This document shows, in pieces, positions 14,635-22,308 of a stretch of DNA of 37,922 nt (the first letter of the stretch is position 1; every line of letters begins with the position of its first letter). The translations under genes and the position numbers were made by a program. The notes below the pieces were generated by a model that was not told the origin of the DNA, made no database searches, and saw only the letters and a list, made by a program, of their open reading frames with translations. This DNA is from Candidatus Dadabacteria bacterium (GTDB lineage: Bacteria > Desulfobacterota_D > UBA1144 > Nemesobacterales > Mycalebacteriaceae): positions 1 through 37,922 of the forward strand of contig JAPOUR010000017.1 of the NCBI GenBank assembly GCA_026708565.1, in the 5' to 3' direction.

Positions 14635-15831
14635 ATGAAAGTTTCCCGCCGCCGCTGGAAATCCGCTCTTATGGACAGCCTTCCGGAGTATGTTTTCAAC
14701 TCCGTTGACAGGCTCAAAAGAGACGCCCGCGCAAGGGGCGAAGACATCATAGACCTCGGAATGGGCAATCCCGACCGCCCCACGCCGGGGCACATCGTTG
14801 AAAAACTGACCGAGGCGTCCGCAAAGCCGCGCAACCACAGGTATTCGGCCTCCGCCGGAATACCGAACCTGAGAAAAGCGGTGTGCGACTGGTATCAGAG
14901 AAAGTTCGGCGTGCGCCTCAATCCCGACACCGAGGCGGTCGCCACAATGGGAATCAAGGAGGGCATATCACACCTTATGCCGTGCCTGATTGAACCGGGA
15001 GACTCGGTTGTCGTGCCGTCTCCCGCCTACCCCATACACCCTTATTCGGTAACCATCGCCAGAGGAAAACCGGTTTCCGTGCCGATGGCGGAGGACGAAG
15101 ACAAGTTTATCGCCTCCATTGAGCGCGCGATAAAAAGGGGCGGCGGAAAGGTAAAGGCGATTCTTATATCGTTTCCGAACAATCCGACAACAAGAACGGT
15201 CAGCAAGGAATTCTTTGAAAAAGTGGTTGAGCTTGCGCGCGAGGCGAAGGTGGCGGTGATACACGATTTCGCCTATGCGGAGTTGTGTTTTGACGGCTAC
15301 CAGGCCCCCAGCATAATGCAGGTCAAAGGGGCGAAGGATGTGGCGGTTGAGTTCTACTCCCTTTCCAAGACATACAACATGCCGGGCTGGAGGGTCGGCT
15401 TCATGGTCGGCAACCGGGACATTGTGGCGCACCTGAAGAAACTCAAAAGTTACCTTGACTACGGTATCTTTCAGCCCATTCAGATATCCGCCATTCTCGC
15501 AATGAACGGCCCGCAGGAATGCGCCCGGGAGGTGAGGGAAACCTACCGCCTCCGGCGCGACAGTCTCGTCAAATCGTTCGCCCGCGCCGGGTGGGAGATT
15601 GAACCGCCGGGCTCAACGATGTTCGTGTGGGCGAAGATACCCGCGCGGTTTGAAAAGATGGGCTCTCTTGAGTTCTCAAAAATGCTGATAAGGAAAGCCG
15701 GGGTCGCGCTGTCGCCCGGCGTGGGTTTCGGGGCTCGCGGCGAGGGCTTTGTGCGCCTCGCGCTTGTTGAAAACGAAAAGCGCATAAATCAGGCGGCTCG
15801 CAACATAAAGAGAGTTCTGGGACAGCGCTAA
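14635..15831 (+). CDS. PLP aminotransferase, AlaC/LL-DAP type
   Basis: A 398-residue fold-type I aminotransferase. The start is the ATG at 14635 because an upstream GTG (14614) sits inside the promoter. Visible motifs are IDLGMGNPDRPTP, the substrate/cofactor loop NHRYSASAGIP, ISFPNNPTT with the conserved Asn, HDFAYAEL with Asp and Tyr, and the PLP lysine in SLSKTYNMPGWRVGF. This combination fits alanine-type aminotransferases such as AlaC and LL-diaminopimelate aminotransferase relatives. An alanine/pyruvate role would suit a neighbour of pantothenate synthesis (valine pathway), but that is inference. Its 3' end overlaps the convergent Omp85 gene by 4 nt. Confidence 0.87.
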   Translation: MKVSRRRWKSALMDSLPEYVFNSVDRLKRDARARGEDIIDLGMGNPDRPTPGHIVEKLTEASAKPRNHRYSASAGIPNLRKAVCDWYQRKFGVRLNPDTEAVATMGIKEGISHLMPCLIEPGDSVVVPSPAYPIHPYSVTIARGKPVSVPMAEDEDKFIASIERAIKRGGGKVKAILISFPNNPTTRTVSKEFFEKVVELAREAKVAVIHDFAYAELCFDGYQAPSIMQVKGAKDVAVEFYSLSKTYNMPGWRVGFMVGNRDIVAHLKKLKSYLDYGIFQPIQISAILAMNGPQECAREVRETYRLRRDSLVKSFARAGWEIEPPGSTMFVWAKIPARFEKMGSLEFSKMLIRKAGVALSPGVGFGARGEGFVRLALVENEKRINQAARNIKRVLGQR

Positions 15832-17663
15832 AACGCCTGCCCTATGTTAAAAAGGAACTGATACCTTCCCAGCCGGGGGTGGGGATTGAGCGCATAGCCG
15901 AAATCAAGGCCTATGGGTATTCCGGAAACCTTGTATCTCAGGCCGAAGCCCGCCGCATACCTGAGGTCTTCAAGGGGGTAGTCAAAACTGCGCTCAAACA
16001 CATTGCCGTAGTCAAAGAAAGCCACGCCGCCGAGGTAGGGCCACGGCAGGGGCAGGGGAAACCTCACCTCCACGCTGCCCGTAATCAGGGAGTTTCCGCC
16101 GAGCGGGTCTTTATTCGCGTCAAGAGGTCCCAGAGTTTGAAAGGAAAATCCCCTCATGTTTTCGCCGCCGGCGAACAGGCGGCGAAAGACGGGAACTTCA
16201 TCCCCGCTTGTGCTTCCGAAGGTCTCTATAAAGCCCGCCTGTATCCTCTTTGCCAAAACGGTTCCCCACAGACGGCCGCCGAAATCATAGTAGCCCGCAA
16301 CCTCAAAAACCGATTTCAAGTATTCCCTCTCGGAGCCCAGCAGGTCGGGTGAAAGTTCCAAGTCCATATCAAAATAAAAGCCGCGCGCCGGGTCAAGAGG
16401 GTCGTCCGTGCGGCTCAAGTGGAAGCCGCCGCGCAACAGAACAAGAAAGATGTTTCCAAGGTCTCTTGTGTCGGCGGGGGCTCTTATTATCGTGGAATCT
16501 ATGACGGTGGGAATGAAGCGGACGGTGAAAAGCCCCCTGTGAAGACCCTTTTCCAGTTCGGTTGACCCTATAAGAAAGTCCGCCTCGTGGCTGGGATAGT
16601 TTTCCCGCCGTATATCAAAGAGCGCGGACAAAATGGAGTCCGGCCCGAGAAAGCCGGGCTGCTGTATGGACGCCGAGGCGCTCTGGGAGGCGAATGACGC
16701 CTGCGCCGACAACTCAAGGGTTCTGTTGAGGTTCAGAAAGTTCCTGTTGATGAACTTCACGCGCCCGCGAACCTTGTCCTCCCTGCCCGCCCCGGCGCTG
16801 ACCTGAAAGGTTCTGTTTTTTCTTCCCACCGCCCTGACAACCGTCCGCACGGACATGTTGAGGGAATCCGTGCTCGGAGTGATGGAAACCGACTCAAAGT
16901 AGCCGAGGCCTATGAGCCGCCTTTTTGACTCAAGAATTTTTGACGGCGCGCTGGGCTCTCCGGTTTTGTAGGCGATTGCCCCTATCACCACATCCCTGAG
17001 AGACTCGTCCGAAACGTCAATCTCTATGTCGCCAAAGGTGTGGACGCCGCCCGGAATGATGGAGAAGGTCAAATCCGCCCGCCTTTCAGACCTGTTGACC
17101 TCGCCCCTTGATTCAACGGCGGCTCCCGCGTAGCCCATTTCAAGCAGGGTGTTTTTGACAACCCCCTTCGCCTTTCTGAACCGCCTCACGCTGAAACGTT
17201 TGCCGCGAACAAGCGGTATCTCCGCAAGCGCCTCATTCAGGCGGGAAATGTGGGCGGGCGGAAAATCCTCCGCTTTTATGTCAAGGTTCACATGAGACAC
17301 TACGGTCGGGCTGCCGAGGTCTATGTCTATTTGCAGGCTTGCGGTTTTGCCGTCCCGGCTGTCCTTGCGCCGCCAGACAACGGACGATTTGTGGTAGCCG
17401 CTCCCCACCAAGAACTGGCGCAGGATTTCAATGTTTCTCTCCACCATCAGCGGGTCAAGGGGCGGCTGGCTCTTCCAGAAAAAGACGCGACTGTGCGGAA
17501 CGATTTCCGGGATAACATCCTTTATGTCGGTCTCGCTGATGTCGCCGTTTCCGCGAATGGAGAGTTTTGTTATAAGGGGAAATTTCTCAAGCGCCGCCGA
17601 GGGGGGCGCAAGAAATGCAAGAGCAATCAGAACTGTCAGGGATGCCGCACAAAGCCCGCGCAT
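15828..17663 (-). CDS. Omp85-family outer-membrane protein, TamA-like
   Basis: A 611-residue outer-membrane protein. Residues 1-24 form a signal peptide (AFLAPPSAALE). About residues 25-285 contain POTRA-type repeats, with a typical hinge IGLGYFESVSITPS. The remainder is a beta-barrel with the Omp85 loop motif FAGGENMRGFSF (MRGF for the usual VRGF) and a C-terminal Phe. The length and apparent three POTRA units resemble TamA rather than the longer BamA with five. Expected role: insertion or translocation of outer-membrane proteins. No TamB-like partner is adjacent. The CoA-lyase gene ends 34 nt upstream in the same direction, so they may share a transcript without a functional link. Confidence 0.87.
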   Translation of the reverse strand: MRGLCAASLTVLIALAFLAPPSAALEKFPLITKLSIRGNGDISETDIKDVIPEIVPHSRVFFWKSQPPLDPLMVERNIEILRQFLVGSGYHKSSVVWRRKDSRDGKTASLQIDIDLGSPTVVSHVNLDIKAEDFPPAHISRLNEALAEIPLVRGKRFSVRRFRKAKGVVKNTLLEMGYAGAAVESRGEVNRSERRADLTFSIIPGGVHTFGDIEIDVSDESLRDVVIGAIAYKTGEPSAPSKILESKRRLIGLGYFESVSITPSTDSLNMSVRTVVRAVGRKNRTFQVSAGAGREDKVRGRVKFINRNFLNLNRTLELSAQASFASQSASASIQQPGFLGPDSILSALFDIRRENYPSHEADFLIGSTELEKGLHRGLFTVRFIPTVIDSTIIRAPADTRDLGNIFLVLLRGGFHLSRTDDPLDPARGFYFDMDLELSPDLLGSEREYLKSVFEVAGYYDFGGRLWGTVLAKRIQAGFIETFGSTSGDEVPVFRRLFAGGENMRGFSFQTLGPLDANKDPLGGNSLITGSVEVRFPLPLPWPYLGGVAFFDYGNVFERSFDYPLEDLRYAAGFGLRYKVSGIPIGLDFGYALNPHPRLGRYQFLFNIGQAF

Positions 17664-17697
17664 ATCTGTCCGTCACAAACGGCGGAAACGGACGCGG

Positions 17698-18729
17698 TTA
17701 CTGTCCCTTCAGTATGTCGTATCCGGTAATTGACATACTTTTTTCCGCCATGCTTTCAACATACTGCGAGTCAACCATTCCCGCATTGAATGCCTTTGAA
17801 ATGCGCATAAGGGCTATTTTTGCGGTCGCCTCATCAACCATCTGGCCGGTGTCGGGGTCAAACATGCTTCCGCCTCCCTGTTTGTGGTAGAAGTCCAATT
17901 GGTGTTTTGCCTCTTCAATCTGTTTTTCGGTCGGGGTGAAGCCGCCGTTGGCGATTGCCGCCTGCTGCGGGTGGATAACCCATGTGCCGTCCATTCCTAT
18001 CTCCGCGGAACCGGCGCATTTCTTTGCGAGCCCGCTTTCAACCTCTTTAACGGTTTCGGGGCTGTCGTCCTTTCTCCAGATGCGGAGGTAAACGTTGTCT
18101 ATCGCGTGAAGCCCCGCCGCTTTTGCCGCTGTAACAACGGCTTTTTTCTCGTAGTAGAAGATCTCGTTCTGCCTGTCCAGCAGAAGGTCGGGGTCAAGCC
18201 CGATTTCGGCGGCGTAGTCGGCAATTCCGAACACAAGCCCCGCCATTCTGGGGCTTGCGGTGGCTATTTCGTAGGCGTATTTCAGCGCGCGGGGGCGTTC
18301 AATCAGCGCCTCTATGGCGACGGTGGTTTTCCAGTTGTGTTTTTTCTCAAGGTCATCCAGAAGGTCGGACACGATTTTGATGTCTTCGGGGCCGTTGGAT
18401 TTGGGGATGATAACGCCGTGAAACTTGTCAACCGCTCCGCTCATAACGGCTTCAAGGTCTCCCTTGAAGAAGTCCGAGCGCACATTGTTGGGGCGCACGG
18501 TTATGACCTTTTTGCCGAAATCAAGGGTGTTGAGGGCTTCAACCATCACCTGCCTGCTTTTGTCGCCTTTGAATTCGTAGGGGCAGGCGTCCTCAAGGTC
18601 CGCCATTACGTGGTCAACGGGCGCTTTGTTTGCGTCCGCCGCGTTTGTGTGAAGTTTGAGGTTGTGTCCCGGATATGTCAGTTCCGTCCGTGGAACTACA
18701 ACCCTTGAACCGTTATCCAATACAAACAT
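17698..18729 (-). CDS. HpcH/CitE-type CoA lyase, probably malyl-CoA lyase
   Basis: A 343-residue TIM-barrel aldolase of the HpcH/HpaI-citrate lyase beta family. The start is the ATG at 18729 (MFVLDNGSRVVVPR) behind AGGGAGAA; the earlier frame start lies in the promoter. The signatures are HVMADLEDACP (metal and substrate acidic residues), VIIPKSNGPEDI, AIEALIERPRAL with the metal-binding Glu, and the CoA loop MDGTWVIHPQQAAIAN. Length is near malyl-CoA/beta-methylmalyl-CoA lyases, and an ethylmalonyl-CoA mutase occurs 7 kb away, which supports that pathway. Other CitE-like activities such as citramalyl-CoA lyase remain possible. Confidence 0.8.
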   Translation of the reverse strand: MFVLDNGSRVVVPRTELTYPGHNLKLHTNAADANKAPVDHVMADLEDACPYEFKGDKSRQVMVEALNTLDFGKKVITVRPNNVRSDFFKGDLEAVMSGAVDKFHGVIIPKSNGPEDIKIVSDLLDDLEKKHNWKTTVAIEALIERPRALKYAYEIATASPRMAGLVFGIADYAAEIGLDPDLLLDRQNEIFYYEKKAVVTAAKAAGLHAIDNVYLRIWRKDDSPETVKEVESGLAKKCAGSAEIGMDGTWVIHPQQAAIANGGFTPTEKQIEEAKHQLDFYHKQGGGSMFDPDTGQMVDEATAKIALMRISKAFNAGMVDSQYVESMAEKSMSITGYDILKGQ

Positions 18730-18772
18730 TTTCTTTCTCCCTGTTGTTGGTTTTTGCGCCGAAGACACCGGA

Positions 18773-18801
18773 AATATCAATAAAAAACGGGGTTTTGTCA
18801 A
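18773..18801 (-). promoter_or_regulatory. Promoter of the CoA lyase gene
   Basis: On the minus strand TTGACA (18796-18801), a 17-nt spacer and GATATT (18773-18778). The leader is about 37 nt and carries the AGGGAGAA ribosome site. The same TTGACA-17-GATATT arrangement occurs before the NYN gene. Confidence 0.65.
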
Positions 18802-18840
18802 GACGGGATAGTGTCTTTAAGGGCGGGGAAACATCGACGG

Positions 18841-19035
18841 TCAAAGGTCAATCTTGACTGTTTGCCCTGTCGCAGATTCTTTCAGGCTTCGTGCCAATGC
18901 CGCGCGATTCTCCGAAGTGGAGTTCAGGTAGGCGGTCTCATCGGCACTTGTTTTTTTTCTGTTACGAGTACCGGGCTTGACACCAACCGCTACCGATTTT
19001 GTTGCCCCGGCTACTGTTTGTTTCTTGTTACGCAT
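18841..19035 (-). CDS. Small basic protein, antitoxin-like tail
   Basis: A 64-residue frame with an AGAGG ribosome site 7 nt before its ATG and a TATAGT -10 box upstream. The first half is Lys/Arg/Thr-rich and probably disordered. The second half, SADETAYLNSTSENRAALARS then LKESATGQTVKIDL, resembles the DETxYL-NxxxL region of Phd/YefM antitoxins. No toxin gene is adjacent, so a classical pair is not seen. It lies just downstream of the pentamer array and may belong to the same accessory patch. Function unknown; the antitoxin likeness is weak. Confidence 0.5.
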   Translation of the reverse strand: MRNKKQTVAGATKSVAVGVKPGTRNRKKTSADETAYLNSTSENRAALARSLKESATGQTVKIDL

Positions 19036-19060
19036 GTTGTGCCTCTGTCAAAGTAATATC

Positions 19061-19066
19061 ACTATA
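19061..19066 (-). promoter_or_regulatory. -10 box before the small basic protein gene
   Basis: TATAGT on the minus strand, about 25 nt before the start codon, with the AGAGG site in the leader. No convincing -35 was found. Confidence 0.35.
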
Positions 19067-19114
19067 GCGACCAAGAGGCAAGTAAAAGGGCGAGTTAAAG
19101 TCCCGCCCGAAGAC

Positions 19115-19328
19115 TGTCCATGCCGTGCCGCGCCTGACCCCGCCAGACCTTGCCGCGCCGAACCTCACCGTGCCCCGCCTTACCACACCTCGCCACGGTA
19201 TCTTATTTCCCTGCCATACCAAGCCCTGCCTAACCGTGCCAGACCCCACCGTGCCAAGCCCAACCTTGCCATGCCGCGCCTGACCCAGCACTGCCTAACC
19301 GAGCCAAGCCTGAACCAAGCCTCAAGCC
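19115..19328. repeat. NNRCC pentamer array (GGYNN on the minus strand)
   Basis: Two phased blocks of 5-nt units, 19120-19194 (15 units) and 19211-19310 (20 units), separated by a 16-nt AT-rich interruption; two looser units continue into the stop codon of the gene at 19322. In 34 of 35 units the third base is a purine and the last two are CC, while the first two bases vary freely. The strict period with free dinucleotides is unlike coding DNA, a microsatellite or a CRISPR. It begins exactly where the minus-strand gene ends and would be transcribed as its 3' untranslated region. Function unknown. Confidence 0.9.
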
Positions 19329-19933
19329 CAATCGGGCTTCTCTTTGACCTCCTCTATGTTCTCAATCGTGAACCGCCCGTAGTGTCCGCTTTTTTCGGGT
19401 CTCCAGTCGCCCAAACCGACACGCCGACCGCCGACATCCAGAAACTTCTCAAGTTTCGGCTTGTCTATCAACTCGTCATCTGTGTCCAACACAAACTCCG
19501 CGCTCCACTGGTCAAACTTTGCCCGTGTCCGCAAAAGCCGAGACCTCTGCACAACAACCGGCACAGTAAACTGCGCCTTCCGGCTCAATTCCTCAAGCGT
19601 CTTGCCGAGTGTCTTGCGGTCGTAGTCAAACTTGACTGCCGCCACAACCAGCCCCTCGCGCACATCGCCGCCCTGCTTTGACTTACGCGCCCCGTTCTCA
19701 ATCATTCGCCGGATTGCCCCGTGCGGGATTGTCGGTTGATCATTCTCATCAAGCCAGAGCGAAGACTGACATTCAAGTTCCCGGAGTCGGGCTTCGTCTG
19801 CCTCTGTGCGGTTGCTTCCTTTCTTTCGGGCGATTTCCGCTTTCTCAAGATTTGCGGGGCTTCTGGTATCCAGCCCTGCTTCCCCGGAGTGCATAATGAG
19901 GGGAGTTTCCCCTTTAATCGTAACGCAAAACAT
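19322..19933 (-). CDS. Phage-type protein of unknown function, RAMP-like motifs
   Basis: A 203-residue soluble protein with a strong ribosome site (AAGGAGG, about 10 nt before the ATG). I do not recognise a named family. Three features recall the RAMP (Cas5/Cas7-like) fold: a first strand VTIKGETPLIMHSG, a helix start IPHGAIRRMIENGARKSK resembling the IPGSSLRGxLR motif, and a Gly-rich segment GGRRVGLGDWRPEKSGHYGRF near the C-terminus. Between them lies a charged linker. The HNH gene upstream overlaps it by 232 nt in another frame, and the pentamer array starts at its stop codon. No Cas genes or CRISPR are nearby. Composition and partners suggest phage or mobile origin; the RAMP relation is inference. 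Confidence 0.7.
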   Translation of the reverse strand: MFCVTIKGETPLIMHSGEAGLDTRSPANLEKAEIARKKGSNRTEADEARLRELECQSSLWLDENDQPTIPHGAIRRMIENGARKSKQGGDVREGLVVAAVKFDYDRKTLGKTLEELSRKAQFTVPVVVQRSRLLRTRAKFDQWSAEFVLDTDDELIDKPKLEKFLDVGGRRVGLGDWRPEKSGHYGRFTIENIEEVKEKPDWA

Positions 19934-20193
19934 TTGCTGATGACCTCCTTAAATGTTGATTTGAAGAGCGGCCTGTCAACACCAAGCCGATAAGCCCGGC
20001 GCATTGTGGTCGCTACCTCATGACACGGATTACAGAGCGGGGTAAGGTCGTCTGCGGTAACAGTTGCGGCATAACGCCAATGGTGGGCGTCTGTCGCCTC
20101 CGCCGTTCCGCAGAACGCGCACTTTCCGCCCGTGCGGGCAAAACATTCCTTCCGCGCTCGTTGAAATTCGGGACCGTATCGCTTGCTATCCAC
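19702..20193 (-). CDS. HNH-type endonuclease domain protein
   Basis: A 163-residue frame with GTG start at 20193. The N-terminal 65 residues contain a zinc-bound HNH-type core: CAFC (25-28), the HH pair in TDAHHWRY (37-38), and LCNPCHEV (Cys54, Cys57, His58). From about residue 87 onward (past 19935) it runs through the start of the next gene in another frame and becomes Lys/Ser/Arg-rich without domain features, so the true C-terminus may be shortened by a frameshift or this tail may be real overlap. It belongs to the phage-like patch with the RAMP-like gene. HNH proteins nick or cut DNA; the target is unknown. A -10 box 9 nt before the GTG predicts a leaderless message. Confidence 0.75.
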   Translation of the reverse strand: MDSKRYGPEFQRARKECFARTGGKCAFCGTAEATDAHHWRYAATVTADDLTPLCNPCHEVATTMRRAYRLGVDRPLFKSTFKEVISKCFALRLKGKLPSLCTPGKQGWIPEAPQILRKRKSPERKEATAQRQTKPDSGNLNVSLRSGLMRMINRQSRTGQSGE

Positions 20194-20202
20194 AAGGGGG
20201 GA

Positions 20203-20208
20203 ATTATA
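20203..20208 (-). promoter_or_regulatory. -10 box directly before the HNH gene
   Basis: A perfect TATAAT on the minus strand with 9 nt to the GTG start at 20193. No ribosome site and no clear -35 are present. Predicts transcription starting almost at the start codon. Confidence 0.5.
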
Positions 20209-20270
20209 CCCGCGATTTGAAACCGCATACGGCTTTACATTACCACCCTCAATTCAAACCGCCGGAAACC

Positions 20271-20906
20271 CTAACTCCAATCATCCGGTTTTCTAATGGT
20301 GGTTCCGGGAATGTTGTCGGGCATTTGAGACTTGTGCAGGAGCGACCCTCTTATTTTTCTCACAAAATGAGCGTATTTACCCAGTTGCGCGGAGGACGTT
20401 CCGCCCGGAGTTATCAGACCAATCACTTTTTCGGGAAACCGCTCCCTTACCATCTTCAGCGATTCAGTCATATCGCTGTCATTTGAGGCGATAACGGCGC
20501 AATCGTATGTGTCAAGCCATGCATCATTGAGAAGGTGAACCGCCAGATTTACATCCGAGCCTTTCTCTTCGGCTCTCCACACTTTTACCGTATTGTGAGG
20601 CGGAGTCACTTCCGCCATTGCGACTTTGTGAAGCGCAAAATGACCGTAGTGAATGCTGATTTCAGGAATGTGCTTTTGCAATGCCCGCAAGTAGGTTTGC
20701 TGTCTTTGCGGCGCTTTTTCGTTGCCGGGTATGGGTTTTACTATTGCCGTAAAATACTTGATTTGAGTAATAAGGTTGTTGCTTTTGAGTAATTGAGAGA
20801 ACAGAGATTTCAGGTCAAGCCACTTGAAAGGAGTGTTTTTTACACAACCGTAATAAAGGTTTAGACCGTCAACATATACTGTTGTCCTCAGAGACTTCAT
20901 TGACAT
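20271..20906 (-). CDS. NYN-domain (LabA/DUF88-type) protein
   Basis: A 211-residue protein of the NYN family, PIN-like presumed nucleases. The N-terminal metal-site strand TTVYVDGLNLYYG has Asp13 and Asn16; the centre carries EEKGSDVNLAVHLLNDAW and the strand CAVIASNDSDMTESLKMV with further acidic residues; then KVIGLITPGG and the helix SAQLGKYAHFVRKI complete the domain. Two close starts exist (20906 and 20900). It is preceded by a good promoter and a stable hairpin that may mask the ribosome site. It lies next to the HNH patch on the same strand, but is separated from it by 77 nt. Likely RNA-directed; target unknown. Confidence 0.87.
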   Translation of the reverse strand: MSMKSLRTTVYVDGLNLYYGCVKNTPFKWLDLKSLFSQLLKSNNLITQIKYFTAIVKPIPGNEKAPQRQQTYLRALQKHIPEISIHYGHFALHKVAMAEVTPPHNTVKVWRAEEKGSDVNLAVHLLNDAWLDTYDCAVIASNDSDMTESLKMVRERFPEKVIGLITPGGTSSAQLGKYAHFVRKIRGSLLHKSQMPDNIPGTTIRKPDDWS

Positions 20907-20912
20907 AAAGCA

Positions 20913-20932
20913 AGGGCTCCCGAAGGAGCCCT
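20913..20932. promoter_or_regulatory. Stable UUCG-type hairpin in the NYN leader
   Basis: A perfect 8-bp stem AGGGCTCC/GGAGCCCT with a TTCG loop on the minus strand. Its 3' arm contains the only GGAG-like ribosome site, ending 10-14 nt before the start codons, so it might control translation. It could also serve as a terminator for transcription from either side, though no T-run follows. Confidence 0.5.
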
Positions 20933-20971
20933 GCGGTCCGGGGACGAATCCGCCGGATGTGGTAGTGTTGA

Positions 20972-21000
20972 AATATCGCCTTATTTGCCCGCGCTGTCAA
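20972..21000 (-). promoter_or_regulatory. Promoter of the NYN gene
   Basis: TTGACA (20995-21000), a 17-nt spacer and GATATT (20972-20977) on the minus strand. The predicted leader of about 60 nt contains the hairpin at 20913-20932. Confidence 0.65.
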
Positions 21001-21051
21001 GAATTTTTTTAACCGTATGACGGATGCCAATCACCCCCACAAACCAGAGCC

Positions 21052-22218
21052 TCAGTAAACCTCAAGCAACCTTCTTGCTATCACTTCGTGCTGAATCTCG
21101 CTTGTCCCCTCAAAGATGCTGAACACCCTTGCGTCCCGCCAGAACCGCTCCATCGGATACTCCGATGAATAGCCGTAACTGCCGAACACCTGCATCGCCT
21201 CTCTTGTAACAAACTCCGCCATCTGCGCCGCCTTCGCCTTGGCGACACCGGCTTCAAGGTCGCACCTCTCGCCCCTGTCCTTCTTTTCCGCCGCCACATA
21301 GGTCAGGTAACGCGCCGCCTCAAGCTCCGTCCACATCTCGGACAGTTTGTGCCGTATGATTTGAAACTCGCTTATGGACTTGCCGAACTGGTTGCGCTCC
21401 TTTGAGTATTTAACCGCCTCCTCAAACGCCGCCTGCGCCACGCCGACCGCGCGCGCGGCGGTCTGTATCCTTGCCGCCTCAAAGGTGGACATAAGATGAT
21501 AAAACCCCCTGCCCTCCTCCATTCCCAGAAGGTTTTCCGCCGGAACTCTGCACTCGTCAAAACTCACTGTGAAAGACTTCATTCCGTGATAGCCGATTGT
21601 GGGAATGGGCCCGCCCGCAATGTTGGGGTGGTCAAGATGTTCGGACGGCTCTTTTTCAACAAGGAAAATACTGAGCCCCTTGTGCCTCTTTGAGGCGTCG
21701 GGGTCAGTGCGGGCGAGAACCGCCAGAATGTTCGCGCGGTTGGCAAATGTGCACCATGTTTTCTCCCCGTGAAGGATGTAATGGTCTCCGTCCTTTGTCG
21801 CCCGGAGTTTTATGCCCGCGAGGTCTGAGCCGTTGTCGGGCTCGGTGAATGCGGCGGCGGACATAAGTTCGGCGGACGCAAGGCCCGGAAGAAATCTCTT
21901 TTTCTGCTCCTCGTTTCCGCCGTTCTGAAGCAGAGTGCCGGTTATGATGTTTCTGGTCATAACGCTCCCCGCGCTCAGAAGGCCCCTGCTGAGCTCCTCG
22001 GTAACCACCGCCATGCTCACATAGTCAAGCCCCACGCCGCCGAGTTCCTCGGGAAATATCATGCCGAAATAGCCGAGGTCTCCCATCTCCCTGATGATTT
22101 CGGGCGGAATCTCCTTGTTGTTGGTGTGTATGTCCGCCGCGATGGGAACAATTTTCTCTTCGGTGAATTTTCGGACTTCGCGCCTTATCTCTTCGTGTTC
22201 ATCTGTGCACAGAGGCAT
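21052..22218 (-). CDS. Acyl-CoA dehydrogenase
   Basis: A 388-residue FAD flavoprotein that forms the alpha-beta double bond of an acyl-CoA and passes electrons to electron-transfer flavoprotein. The three-domain family pattern is clear: LMSAAAFTEPDNGSDLAGI and HGEKTWCTFANRAN (flavin/substrate region), RNQFGKSISEFQIIRHKL, and QVFGSYGYSSEYPMERFWRDARVFSIFEGTSEIQ-type C-terminus, where the Glu in FEGTSEI is the usual catalytic base. The ATG is preceded by GGGGGGAT. Chain-length specificity is unknown; methylsuccinyl-CoA dehydrogenases are longer, so a role in the ethylmalonyl-CoA pathway is only possible. It is expressed alone, behind the trmB terminator. Confidence 0.94.
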   Translation of the reverse strand: MPLCTDEHEEIRREVRKFTEEKIVPIAADIHTNNKEIPPEIIREMGDLGYFGMIFPEELGGVGLDYVSMAVVTEELSRGLLSAGSVMTRNIITGTLLQNGGNEEQKKRFLPGLASAELMSAAAFTEPDNGSDLAGIKLRATKDGDHYILHGEKTWCTFANRANILAVLARTDPDASKRHKGLSIFLVEKEPSEHLDHPNIAGGPIPTIGYHGMKSFTVSFDECRVPAENLLGMEEGRGFYHLMSTFEAARIQTAARAVGVAQAAFEEAVKYSKERNQFGKSISEFQIIRHKLSEMWTELEAARYLTYVAAEKKDRGERCDLEAGVAKAKAAQMAEFVTREAMQVFGSYGYSSEYPMERFWRDARVFSIFEGTSEIQHEVIARRLLEVY

Positions 22219-22247
22219 GTCGGTTTTATCCCCCCGGATGTCTTATT

Positions 22248-22275
22248 AAAACGGCGCGCGCCGGACGGGCGCGCG
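22248..22275 (-). terminator. Terminator after apt-aroB-trmB
   Basis: An 8-bp stem CGCGCGCC/GGCGCGCG with a 5-nt loop (22255-22275) followed on the minus strand by CCG and four T. It lies 34 nt after the trmB stop and just before the acyl-CoA dehydrogenase leader. Confidence 0.65.
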
Positions 22276-22308
22276 ACTGTTATATGAAACCGGCAACGGC
22301 GCGTTTTG

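Noticed and set aside
19028-19291. Minus-strand frame through the pentamer array
   Set aside because: Product is a repetitive Gly/Arg/Val/Gln string created by the 5-nt repeats; not a protein.
19115-19328. CRISPR array
   Set aside because: Units are only 5 nt with no constant repeat and no spacer of 25-40 nt.
20933-20960. Possible tRNA-like T-arm near the NYN leader
   Set aside because: A GACGAATCC stretch resembles a T-loop but no acceptor or anticodon stem can be built.
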